From positions 1-10,335 of the forward strand of contig JAAFHN010000061.1 in assembly GCA_013298415.1 (NCBI GenBank): a stretch of 10,335 nucleotides of DNA, written 5' to 3'. Below are positions 1 to 5,782 of this stretch, in pieces; position 1 is the first letter of the stretch; each line of letters opens with the position of its first letter. This DNA is from Comamonadaceae bacterium (GTDB taxonomy: Bacteria > Pseudomonadota > Gammaproteobacteria > Burkholderiales > Burkholderiaceae_C). The position numbers and the translations under genes were made by a program. A model generated the notes under the pieces. That model saw only the letters and a list, made by a program, of their open reading frames with translations. It searched no databases and was not told the origin of the DNA.

Positions 1-419
1 TGATGAAGCGCGACGAAGTGCTCACCTACATGGAAATCACTGCCATTGACCCGGTGCAGCGCGTGCTGGCCCCGCGTTTTTGGGCGGGCTTCATCGCCAT
101 GCCGATCTTGGCGGCGGTGTTCAGCGCGGTGGGCATCATCGGCGGCTACGTGGTGGGCGTGGTGATGATCGGCGTGGATTCGGGCGCGTTTTGGAGCCAG
201 ATGCAAGGCGGCGTGGATGTGTTTCGCGATGTGGGCAACGGTGTGATCAAAAGTTTTGTGTTTGGCATCACGGTGAGCTTCATCGCGCTGCTGCAAGGCT
301 ACTGCGCCGAGCCCACGCCGGAGGGCGTGGCACGCGCCACCACCCGCACCGTGGTGATGGCATCGCTCGCCGTGCTTGGCCTTGATTTTGTGCTCACTGC
401 ACTCATGTTTTCTATCTAG
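1..419 (+). CDS. mlaE: MlaE permease, 3' part (Mla phospholipid transport)
   Basis: This is the C-terminal part of the inner-membrane permease of the Mla ABC transporter, which works with MlaF, MlaD and MlaB on phospholipids taken from the outer membrane. The reading frame is open to the left edge, so the true start lies upstream; the ATG at 3 is internal, since the residues after it align with the middle of the family (a conserved ITAIDPVQRVLAPRFWAGF stretch). Three hydrophobic segments follow, and the chain ends in the family-typical LTALMFSI. The stop TAG (417-419) overlaps the ribosome binding site of mlaD, which starts 11 bases later, so the two are one operon. About half of a normal MlaE of roughly 260 residues is visible. 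Identification is secure; only the upstream extent is unknown. Confidence 0.93.
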   Translation, partial: MKRDEVLTYMEITAIDPVQRVLAPRFWAGFIAMPILAAVFSAVGIIGGYVVGVVMIGVDSGAFWSQMQGGVDVFRDVGNGVIKSFVFGITVSFIALLQGYCAEPTPEGVARATTRTVVMASLAVLGLDFVLTALMFSI

Positions 420-424
420 GAGCG
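418..424 (+). promoter_or_regulatory. Ribosome binding site of mlaD
   Basis: The sequence AGGAG at 418-422 lies 8 bases before the mlaD ATG at 431 and shares bases with the mlaE stop codon. It fixes the mlaD start and indicates translation directly after mlaE. Confidence 0.75.
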
Positions 425-430
425 CAATCT

Positions 431-910
431 ATGCAACGCGCCAAAAATGATTTCTGGGTGGGCTTATTCGTGCTGATTGGCGCGGCGGCTCTTTTATTTT
501 TGGCCCTGCAATCGGCCAATTTACTGAGCTTGAGTTTTGACAAAACTTACGCAGTGCAAGCCAAATTCGACAACATCGGTGGACTGAAACCTCGCGCTGC
601 CGTGAAAAGCGCTGGCGTGGTGGTGGGCCGCGTGAGCAGCATCACATTCGACGACAAAAGTTTTCAAGCCCGCGTGGGCTTGGCGATGGAAGAGCAATAC
701 AAATTCCCCAAAGACAGCTCACTCAAAATCCTCACAAGCGGCTTGTTGGGTGAACAATACATTGGCATTGAAGCGGGATCAGATGATAAGAACCTGGCAA
801 CGGGCGACGTGATCAAATCCACGCAATCCGCAGTGGTGCTTGAGAATTTGATCAGCCAATTTCTCTACAGCAAGGCGGCAGACGCACCGAGCGATGGTTC
901 GAAGAAGTAG
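431..910 (+). CDS. mlaD: MlaD, MCE-domain lipid-binding subunit
   Basis: MlaD is the substrate-binding subunit of the Mla transporter: it is anchored in the inner membrane and forms a hexameric ring in the periplasm that exchanges lipid with MlaC. The 159 residues show one N-terminal membrane anchor (about 9-27, FWVGLFVLIGAAALLFLAL). A single MCE domain follows (about 38-120), with the characteristic FDNIGGLKPRAAVKSAGVVV and the LTSGLLGEQYIGI stretch. Length is normal for betaproteobacterial MlaD. The start is fixed by the RBS at 418. The tail after the domain is hydrophobic then charged (LENLISQFLYSK...). Base composition is more AT-rich than in mlaE or mlaC; one line at 541-600 counts 31 GC in 60. 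It sits between mlaE and mlaA, as expected. Confidence 0.95.
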   Translation: MQRAKNDFWVGLFVLIGAAALLFLALQSANLLSLSFDKTYAVQAKFDNIGGLKPRAAVKSAGVVVGRVSSITFDDKSFQARVGLAMEEQYKFPKDSSLKILTSGLLGEQYIGIEAGSDDKNLATGDVIKSTQSAVVLENLISQFLYSKAADAPSDGSKK

Positions 911-1049
911 GCAATCGGAATCAGGCTGCGCTTGAGCAGATCGGTGTGTGCAAGGCAAGGCAAGACAACAAAAGGTAAGGCTCAGACGCTCTTTCTCAGC
1001 ATGGCATCACACCCAGCAGCGAGTTTAAAGCACATCAAAAAACATAGCA
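911..1049. other. 139-bp intergenic gap inside the mla operon
   Basis: The other mla spacings are about 10-85 bases, so this gap is relatively long. It holds three tandem GCAAG units (950-964) and a weak GGTGTG/CACACC pair of inverted words. I see no convincing promoter hexamers and no terminator hairpin with a T-run. It may hold a promoter for mlaA, but the sequence does not show one clearly. Confidence 0.5.
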
Positions 1050-1928
1050 ATGAGTGATGTAAATACCAGGACAGTTGAGGGATATGTCTCGATTTTAGGG
1101 CTGCGAAAGCTCCTGATCGGCTGCGTGCTGCTCGTTTTGGCCTTCCTGGGTGGTTGCGCCACGCCCGGCAACCTGAGCAGCCACCAAAGCCCTGCCCCCG
1201 AGAAAGAAAACCCACTGCGCGCTCTGCCGATTCTCAGCCTGGTCGATCCGTTTGAAGAGTACAACCGAAAGGTGTTTGCCTTCAACGACAAAATCGATGA
1301 AGCTTTTTTAAAGCCTGTCGCACTGGCCTACCGAGATTCAGTACCTGTGATTGTGCGCACTGGCGTGGGTAATTTTTTCGGTAATTACCGAGATTTATGG
1401 TCAGCAGGCAATGCCTTTTTGCAATTGCAGCCTGCTGCTGGTTTTGACAATTTGTTGCGGTTTGGGGTGAACAGCGTTTTCGGATTTTGGGGAATTTTTG
1501 ACATTGCCGGTGATCTCGGCATTGAACGGCAGAAAAAAGACCTGGGCCAAACACTCGCGCGCTGGGGCGTGCGATCTGGCCCGTATGTGATACTGCCATT
1601 GTACGGGCCAACGACTTTGCGGGATGCGATGGTTTTTCCCATTGAGAGTCAAGCTGAATTGATTCGCGAAGTGGCTGACAAGCAAGTGCGTTTTGGCTTG
1701 TACAGCTTGCAGCTCGTCGACAAGCGATCCAATTTGCTGCGGGTGAGCGCTGCGTTGGACGCCGCCGCGCTGGATCGCTACAGCTTCACACGCGATGCTT
1801 ATCTCCAATTGCGCAACAACGAGGTGTGGGATGGCAACCCGCCTGAAGAAAGCCCAGATCGCAAAGACTCAGGCAGGGACGAGGACAAGCCAACACCTGG
1901 TGCGCCTGAAAAGCCCACCAAACCGTGA
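1050..1928 (+). CDS. mlaA: MlaA (VacJ) outer-membrane lipoprotein
   Basis: MlaA is the outer-membrane component that removes phospholipids from the outer leaflet and passes them to MlaC. The protein has a lipoprotein signal ending in the lipobox L33-G-G-C36; alanine follows the cysteine, which fits export to the outer membrane. The mature part carries the family core: DPFEEYNRKVFAFNDKID, NFFGNYRDLWSAGNAFLQ, GFWGIFDIAGDLG and GPYVILPLYGPTTLRD. With the ATG at 1050 the signal peptide has an unusually long polar lead (about 18 residues), and no good ribosome binding site precedes it, so the true start may be a later non-ATG codon. After about residue 258 there is a proline-rich, charged tail of about 34 residues with no visible domain. 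Much of the gene is AT-richer than its neighbours (25 GC in 60 at 1441-1500). Placement between mlaD and mlaC is common in betaproteobacteria. Confidence 0.95.
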   Translation: MSDVNTRTVEGYVSILGLRKLLIGCVLLVLAFLGGCATPGNLSSHQSPAPEKENPLRALPILSLVDPFEEYNRKVFAFNDKIDEAFLKPVALAYRDSVPVIVRTGVGNFFGNYRDLWSAGNAFLQLQPAAGFDNLLRFGVNSVFGFWGIFDIAGDLGIERQKKDLGQTLARWGVRSGPYVILPLYGPTTLRDAMVFPIESQAELIREVADKQVRFGLYSLQLVDKRSNLLRVSAALDAAALDRYSFTRDAYLQLRNNEVWDGNPPEESPDRKDSGRDEDKPTPGAPEKPTKP

Positions 1929-2011
1929 TGGAACCCACGCGGCCCTTGTGCACTCGCAACGGCATCGCCGCGTTATGTTGACAGGCAGTTAGCCTTTTTG
2001 GAAAGATTCGA

Positions 2012-2689
2012 ATGAACCGCAAATCCGCCATCAATGCCCTTTTCGCCGCCGGGTTCGGCTTGAGCCTGGGCTTGGTTGTCAGCGCTGGCTCTGTGGCCCA
2101 CGCGCAGAGTGCAGCCGCGCCTACCGCCGAAACAAGCGCAGCCGTTACCGAAGCCCCCGATGCCCTGATCGGCCGCTTTTCCAACGAAGCGCTGGACATC
2201 GTGAAGAGCGACAAGGCCATCCAGGCTGGCGACCTCAACAAGGTGATCGCGCTGGTGGACGCCAAAGTGATGCCCCACGTGAACTTTCAGCGGATGACGG
2301 CTGGTGCCGTGGGCCGTGGCTGGCGCGATGCCACGCCAGCTCAGCGCAGCAAGCTGCAAGAGGAGTTCAAGATTCTGCTTGTGCGCACCTACTCTGGCGC
2401 CCTGGCCCAGGTGAAAGACCAAACCGTGGTAGTGCGGCCTCTGCGCGGCCCAGCCGAAAGTGAAGTGCTCGTGCGCACCGAAGTACGCGGCCGGGGCGAC
2501 CCGTTGCAGCTGGATTACCGCATGGAGAAAACCGACAAAGGCTGGAAGATCTACGACTTCAACGTGCTGGGCATCTGGATCGTGCAAACCTACCAAACCC
2601 AGTTTGCCGCCGAGGTGAACAAAGGCGGCATCGACGGGCTGATTGCCCGCTTGGTGGAACTCAACAAAGCTGCAGCGGCCAAAAAGTAA
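2012..2689 (+). CDS. mlaC: MlaC, periplasmic phospholipid carrier (Ttg2D family)
   Basis: MlaC shuttles phospholipid through the periplasm between the MlaA complex and MlaD. The 225 residues begin with a clear Sec signal (NRK, hydrophobic core, then SVAHA with cleavage expected after residue 31). A low-complexity Ala/Thr linker follows, then the MlaC/Ttg2 domain with the typical IVALVDAKVMPHVNF-like segment, GRGWRDATPAQRSKLQEEF, TYSGALAQ, and a C-terminal KGWKIYDFNVLGIW. In the family this last region shapes the lipid pocket. The start at 2012 has a GGAAAG ribosome binding site (2000-2005). The 83-base spacer before it contains a TTGACA word but no matching -10. Composition returns to GC-rich, unlike mlaD and mlaA. 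Length is normal. Confidence 0.95.
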   Translation: MNRKSAINALFAAGFGLSLGLVVSAGSVAHAQSAAAPTAETSAAVTEAPDALIGRFSNEALDIVKSDKAIQAGDLNKVIALVDAKVMPHVNFQRMTAGAVGRGWRDATPAQRSKLQEEFKILLVRTYSGALAQVKDQTVVVRPLRGPAESEVLVRTEVRGRGDPLQLDYRMEKTDKGWKIYDFNVLGIWIVQTYQTQFAAEVNKGGIDGLIARLVELNKAAAAKK

Positions 2690-2728
2690 GCAGCGGCTCC
2701 CCAACGACCACCAAGCCTTTCTCGCGCC

Positions 2729-3004
2729 ATGACCACCATCGTTTTGCCCGCTCAGCTTAAGCACGGCGGCGCCGCCGCTGTGCAGGAGCTGTTGAAAACC
2801 GGCATTTCAAACGGTGGGCAGACGGTGGTGGATGCCAGTGGCGTGAAGCAGTTCGACAGCTCTGCGCTCGCGGTGTTGCTGGACGCGCGGCGCGAGGCGC
2901 TTGCGCGAGGTGTGAAGCTCACCGTAAGTCACTGGCCTGATGGGCTGGCACGCTTGGCCAGGGTGTACGGCGTGAGCGAGTTGCTGCAAGCTGCACCAAG
3001 CTGA
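2729..3004 (+). CDS. mlaB: MlaB, STAS-domain subunit of the Mla transporter
   Basis: MlaB is a small cytoplasmic STAS-domain protein that binds the MlaF ATPase and is needed for assembly and activity of the transporter. The 91 residues form one STAS domain: a beta strand around TVVDASGV (32-39), then the hallmark loop and helix DSSALAVLLDARREA (43-57). Serines 44-45 sit where other STAS proteins carry a phosphorylatable or regulatory Ser/Thr. The chain ends with LARVYGVSELL. The spacer from mlaC is 39 bases with no clear ribosome binding site before the ATG. It closes the mla operon as in E. coli. The family assignment is firm; the MlaB name rests mainly on position. Confidence 0.9.
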   Translation: MTTIVLPAQLKHGGAAAVQELLKTGISNGGQTVVDASGVKQFDSSALAVLLDARREALARGVKLTVSHWPDGLARLARVYGVSELLQAAPS

Positions 3005-3044
3005 GCTGAGCCCAGGCCGCCAGCCAAGCCTACGCCCTGCCCCG

Positions 3045-3050
3045 TAAAAT
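3045..3050 (+). promoter_or_regulatory. Possible -10 element before the ABC transporter pair
   Basis: TAAAAT matches the sigma-70 -10 consensus at 5 of 6 positions and lies 10 bases before the ATG at 3061. No acceptable -35 is seen about 17 bases upstream (AGCCAA). It could allow separate transcription of the exporter genes; weak evidence. Confidence 0.25.
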
Positions 3051-3060
3051 CGGGCGAAAT

Positions 3061-4008
3061 ATGAACATCGACAACAACGCCGCAGGCAGCGCGCCTGCGG
3101 CGCTTTCTTTTTCCAGCGTCTCCAAGACCTACAACACCGCCAAGGGCGAATTCAAGGCCCTCAAATCGGTGAGCTTTGACATCCAGCCAGGCGAATTCTT
3201 CGGCCTGCTCGGCCCCAATGGCGCGGGCAAAACCACACTCATCAGCATCCTTGCCGGGCTCACGCGCGCCACGGGCGGCAGCGTGCGTGTGCATGGGCAC
3301 GATGTCGTCACGCAATTTGCCGATGCGCGCCGCGCCATCGGCGTGGTGCCGCAAGAGCTGGTGTTTGACCCCTTCTTTTCTGTGCGTGAAATCCTGCGGG
3401 TGCAGTCGGGCTACTTTGGCATCCGCAGCAACGGCGCATGGATCGACGAGCTGCTGGAAAGCCTGGGCTTGGCCGACAAAGCGAACTCGAACATGCGCCA
3501 GCTCTCAGGCGGCATGAAGCGCCGCGTGTTGGTGGCGCAGGCGCTCGTTCACAAGCCGCGCGTGATCGTGCTCGATGAACCCACTGCCGGCGTGGATGTG
3601 GAGCTGCGGCAAACGCTCTGGCAATTCATTGCCAAGCTCAACAAACTCGGCCACACGGTGCTGCTCACCACCCACTATTTGGAAGAAGCAGAAGCCCTGT
3701 GCGGCCGCATCGCCATGCTGAAAAACGGCGAAGTGGTGGCCCTGGCCCGCACGAGTGAGCTGCTGAGCGGTGCGGCAAAGAACGTGCTTCGCTTCAAAAC
3801 CGATAGCACTATACCCAATGAATACCTGGACAGAGCGCGGATTACAGGCCGAATTGTGCAATTGAACGCACCCACGGCCCTGGATGTGGAGCAGCACCTG
3901 GCCGCGATGCGCGAGGCGGGCGTGGACATGCACGACATTGAAATCCGCAAGGCCGATTTGGAAGACGTGTTCTTAGACGTGATGAAAAAGCAAGAGGCGA
4001 CCGCATGA
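3061..4008 (+). CDS. ABC-2 type exporter, ATP-binding protein (YadG-like)
   Basis: This is the cytoplasmic ATPase of a two-gene ABC-2 family exporter. All nucleotide-binding motifs are present: Walker A GPNGAGKTT (51-59), Q-loop with Q98, signature LSGGM (148-152), Walker B VIVLDEP (168-174) with catalytic E173, and switch histidine H205 in LTTHYLEEAE. After about residue 230 comes a C-terminal extension of about 85 residues typical of the YadG/DrrA/CcmA-like group. The N-terminal 12 residues are Asn/Ala-rich and probably disordered. The next gene starts on the ATGA of this stop codon, so the two are translationally coupled. The substrate is unknown; such pairs are commonly seen next to mla genes in betaproteobacteria, which suggests an envelope role, but this is inference. 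Confidence 0.93.
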   Translation: MNIDNNAAGSAPAALSFSSVSKTYNTAKGEFKALKSVSFDIQPGEFFGLLGPNGAGKTTLISILAGLTRATGGSVRVHGHDVVTQFADARRAIGVVPQELVFDPFFSVREILRVQSGYFGIRSNGAWIDELLESLGLADKANSNMRQLSGGMKRRVLVAQALVHKPRVIVLDEPTAGVDVELRQTLWQFIAKLNKLGHTVLLTTHYLEEAEALCGRIAMLKNGEVVALARTSELLSGAAKNVLRFKTDSTIPNEYLDRARITGRIVQLNAPTALDVEQHLAAMREAGVDMHDIEIRKADLEDVFLDVMKKQEATA

Positions 4009-4805
4009 ACGCGCAATCAGCACCTGCGCTTGAAGCGCTCAAACCCGAAGGCAGCGGCTGGCCCATGCTGCTTTACAAGGAAACGCTGCGTTTTTGGAAA
4101 GTGGCCTTTCAAACCATCGCCGCGCCAGTGTTGACTGCGGTGCTCTACATGATGATTTTTGGCCACGTGTTGGAAGACCACGTGAAGGTGTTTGACAACG
4201 TGTCTTACACCGCGTTTTTGGTGCCAGGCCTCGTGATGATGAGCGTGCTGCAAAACAGTTTTGCCAACAGCGCATCCAGCCTGGTGCAAAGCAAGATCAT
4301 GGGCAACTTGGTGTTTTTGCTGCTCACGCCGCTCGGCCACTGGAGCTGGTTTTTTGCGTATGTGGGCTCTAGCGTGTTGCGCGGGCTGGCGGTTGGCGCA
4401 GGCGTGTTTGCCGTCACGGCTTGGTTTGCGCCGATGCAGTTTGTGGCTCCGCTGTGGATCTTGTTGTTTGCCGTGCTGGGTGCGGCAATTTTGGGCTGCC
4501 TGGGCGTGATCGCCGGCTTGTGGTCTGACAAGTTTGACCAGATGGCGGCTTTCCAGAGCTTTGTCATCATGCCGATGACGTTTTTGAGCGGCGTGTTTTA
4601 TTCGATTCACTCCCTGCCCAAATTTTGGCAAACCGTGAGCCACTTCAACCCGTTTTTCTACATGATCGATGGGTTTCGCTACGGCTTTTTTGGCAAAAGC
4701 GATGTGAGCCCCTGGCTCAGCTTGGCGGTGGTGGGCACCGCCTTCGTGATCGTGGCCGGCATCGCCCTGCACTTGCTGCGCACCGGCTACAAAATCCGCA
4801 ACTGA
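4005..4805 (+). CDS. ABC-2 type exporter, membrane permease (YadH-like)
   Basis: This 266-residue integral membrane protein is the partner of the preceding ATPase. About six hydrophobic segments are visible (near 35-52, 68-85, 100-125, 130-150, 150-172 and 235-258). The ABC-2 family signature lies before the last segment: MTFLSGVFYSIHSLP (191-205) followed by NPFFYMIDGFRYG (215-227). The start ATG overlaps the ATPase stop by four bases (ATGA), so stoichiometric coupled translation is likely. Codons are rich in TTT and TTG in the membrane segments, as expected for hydrophobic sequence. Substrate unknown. The gene ends 19 bases before the ibaG-like gene, so the operon probably continues. Confidence 0.92.
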   Translation: MNAQSAPALEALKPEGSGWPMLLYKETLRFWKVAFQTIAAPVLTAVLYMMIFGHVLEDHVKVFDNVSYTAFLVPGLVMMSVLQNSFANSASSLVQSKIMGNLVFLLLTPLGHWSWFFAYVGSSVLRGLAVGAGVFAVTAWFAPMQFVAPLWILLFAVLGAAILGCLGVIAGLWSDKFDQMAAFQSFVIMPMTFLSGVFYSIHSLPKFWQTVSHFNPFFYMIDGFRYGFFGKSDVSPWLSLAVVGTAFVIVAGIALHLLRTGYKIRN

Positions 4806-4824
4806 ACCCAGCGCCCCCTAACCC

Positions 4825-5055
4825 ATGACCGCAGAAGAACTCGAACAGATCATCACCGCAGGCCTGGACTGCACGCGCTGTGAAGTGAGCGGCGATGGCC
4901 GCCACTGGGCTGCCACCATCGTGAGCCCCGCCTTCAGCGGCAAGCGCTTGATCCAGCGGCATCAGCTTGTGTACAAAACGCTCGGCCAGCGGATGCACAC
5001 CGATGAAGTGCATGCGCTGTCGATGAAAACCCTTGCGCCCGAGGAGGCGCAATGA
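4825..5055 (+). CDS. ibaG: BolA-family protein, IbaG-like, with short C-terminus
   Basis: This small BolA-family protein is placed like E. coli ibaG (after mlaB and before murA). IbaG-type proteins bind a [2Fe-2S] cluster together with a monothiol glutaredoxin and take part in iron-sulfur cluster handling. The 76 residues show the family pattern: an N-terminal helix (AEELEQIITAGL), SGDGRHWAATIVSPAF, KRLIQRHQLVYKTLG with H46, and the C-terminal cluster-ligand motif VHALSMKT with H63. The protein stops at APEEAQ, whereas E. coli IbaG has a PAEW motif followed by about nine more residues. The end is therefore short and lacks the usual Trp. That last segment lies within a 29-bp tandem duplication. 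The stop TGA overlaps the ATG of mini-ORF 1. Confidence 0.88.
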   Translation: MTAEELEQIITAGLDCTRCEVSGDGRHWAATIVSPAFSGKRLIQRHQLVYKTLGQRMHTDEVHALSMKTLAPEEAQ

Positions 5056-5094
5056 GTCGTTTCACGCCCGAGGAGGCGCAATGAGTCGTTTCAC
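5036..5094 (+). repeat. Perfect 29-bp tandem duplication at the ibaG-hisG junction
   Basis: Positions 5037-5065 and 5066-5094 are identical and directly adjacent (the base before each copy, 5036 and 5065, also matches). Each copy contains a strong GAGGAGG ribosome-binding-like sequence (5041-5047 and 5070-5076), four bases, then ATGAGTCG. A diverged third partial copy follows (5095-5116), with CCTGAAGAAGCT in place of CCCGAGGAGGCG and ending in the ATGA of hisG. Because 29 is not a multiple of three, each copy shifts the frame by the step needed for a new ATGA overlap. Confidence 0.95.
5052..5084 (+). CDS. Mini-ORF 1 (10 codons), stop-start coupled to ibaG
   Basis: The peptide would be MSRFTPEEAQ. 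Its ATG overlaps the ibaG stop (ATGA at 5052-5055) and is preceded by GAGGAGG four bases upstream. It ends on the ATGA that opens mini-ORF 2. The last codons (Pro-Glu-Glu-Ala) double as the ribosome binding site of the next ORF. I recognise no function. It may only be a by-product of the duplication, or a translational relay that carries ribosomes from ibaG to hisG. It contains no histidine codon, so it is not a classical his leader peptide. Confidence 0.35.
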   Translation: MSRFTPEEAQ

Positions 5095-5116
5095 CCCTGA
5101 AGAAGCTGGCGCATGA
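5081..5116 (+). CDS. Mini-ORF 2 (11 codons), stop-start coupled to hisG
   Basis: The peptide would be MSRFTPEEAGA, the same first nine residues as mini-ORF 1. Its ATG lies on the stop of mini-ORF 1 and its TGA (5114-5116) overlaps the hisG ATG (5113-5115). A GAAGAAG sequence within it (5099-5105) can act as the hisG ribosome binding site with 7 bases of spacing. Since its end has diverged from the repeat unit, this is probably the older copy, and mini-ORF 1 arose by tandem duplication. Function unknown. Confidence 0.35.
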   Translation: MSRFTPEEAGA

Positions 5117-5772
5117 TCACTTTCGCCCTTTCAAAAGGCCGCATCTTCGATGAAACCCTGCCGCTCTTGCGCGCAGCGGGCATCGAAGTCACAGAAGATG
5201 CGGACAAAACCCGCAAGCTGATCTTGCCCACCGATCAGCCAGACGTGCGCGTGGTGCTGGTGCGCGCATCGGATGTCCCCACCTATGTGCAGTATGGCGG
5301 CGCAGATTTGGGCGTGGTGGGTCTTGATACGCTCATCGAACACGACCACCACTGGCAAGACGCAGCAGGCCTGTATGTGCCTCTGGATCTGAAAATCGCC
5401 AAATGCCGCGTGAGCGTGGCCGTGCGCGAAGGCTTTGACTACGCCAAGGCCGTGCGCCAAGGCGCGCGCTTGAGCGTGGCCACCAAGTACACCGGTCTTG
5501 CGAGAGATTTTTTCGCCACCAAGGGCGTTCACGTCGATCTCATCAAGCTTTACGGCAGCATGGAGCTTGCGCCGCTCACTGGCTTGGCCGATGCGATCGT
5601 CGATCTGGTCAGCACCGGCAGCACCCTCAAAGCCAACCACTTGGTCGAGGTCGAACGCATCATGGACATCAGCTCCCGGCTGGTCGTGAACCCTGCCGCG
5701 CTGAAGCTGAAAGGTGACAGGCTGAGGCCAGTGTTGGATGCGATTGCGGGTGCTGTTGGGCCGAGGGCGTAG
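5113..5772 (+). CDS. hisG: ATP phosphoribosyltransferase, short form
   Basis: HisG catalyses the first step of histidine biosynthesis, joining ATP and PRPP to give phosphoribosyl-ATP. At 219 residues this is the short form (HisG_S), which lacks the C-terminal regulatory domain and in known cases needs HisZ for activity and histidine feedback; hisZ is not in this window. Visible motifs are the N-terminal FALSKGRIFDETLPLL, the VRASDVPTYVQYGGADLGVVG segment (51-70), YGSMELAPL, and the PRPP-binding loop DAIVDLVSTGSTLKAN (160-175). A small insertion around HDHHWQD (77-83) is longer than in the relatives I recall. The start overlaps the stop of mini-ORF 2 (ATGA). In many Burkholderiales hisG follows murA; here it follows the duplicated junction. 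Confidence 0.95.
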   Translation: MITFALSKGRIFDETLPLLRAAGIEVTEDADKTRKLILPTDQPDVRVVLVRASDVPTYVQYGGADLGVVGLDTLIEHDHHWQDAAGLYVPLDLKIAKCRVSVAVREGFDYAKAVRQGARLSVATKYTGLARDFFATKGVHVDLIKLYGSMELAPLTGLADAIVDLVSTGSTLKANHLVEVERIMDISSRLVVNPAALKLKGDRLRPVLDAIAGAVGPRA

Positions 5773-5782
5773 GGGCACGGGG

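Noticed and set aside
950..964. Three GCAAG units as a meaningful repeat array
   Set aside because: Only 15 bases and three copies; too short to separate from chance, so noted only in the intergenic entry.
1978..2007. Promoter for mlaC based on a perfect TTGACA at 1978-1983
   Set aside because: At 17-18 bases downstream there is only GAAAGA/AAAGAT, and transcription would start at or past the mlaC ATG at 2012.
4017..4772. 251-codon minus-strand open frame opposite the ABC permease
   Set aside because: Its product is dominated by His, Gln, Lys and Arg, the typical mirror of a hydrophobic membrane protein; no family features.
5052..5116. Mini-ORFs as a histidine attenuator leader peptide before hisG
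   Set aside because: Neither peptide contains a histidine codon, and there is no terminator/antiterminator pair between them and hisG.
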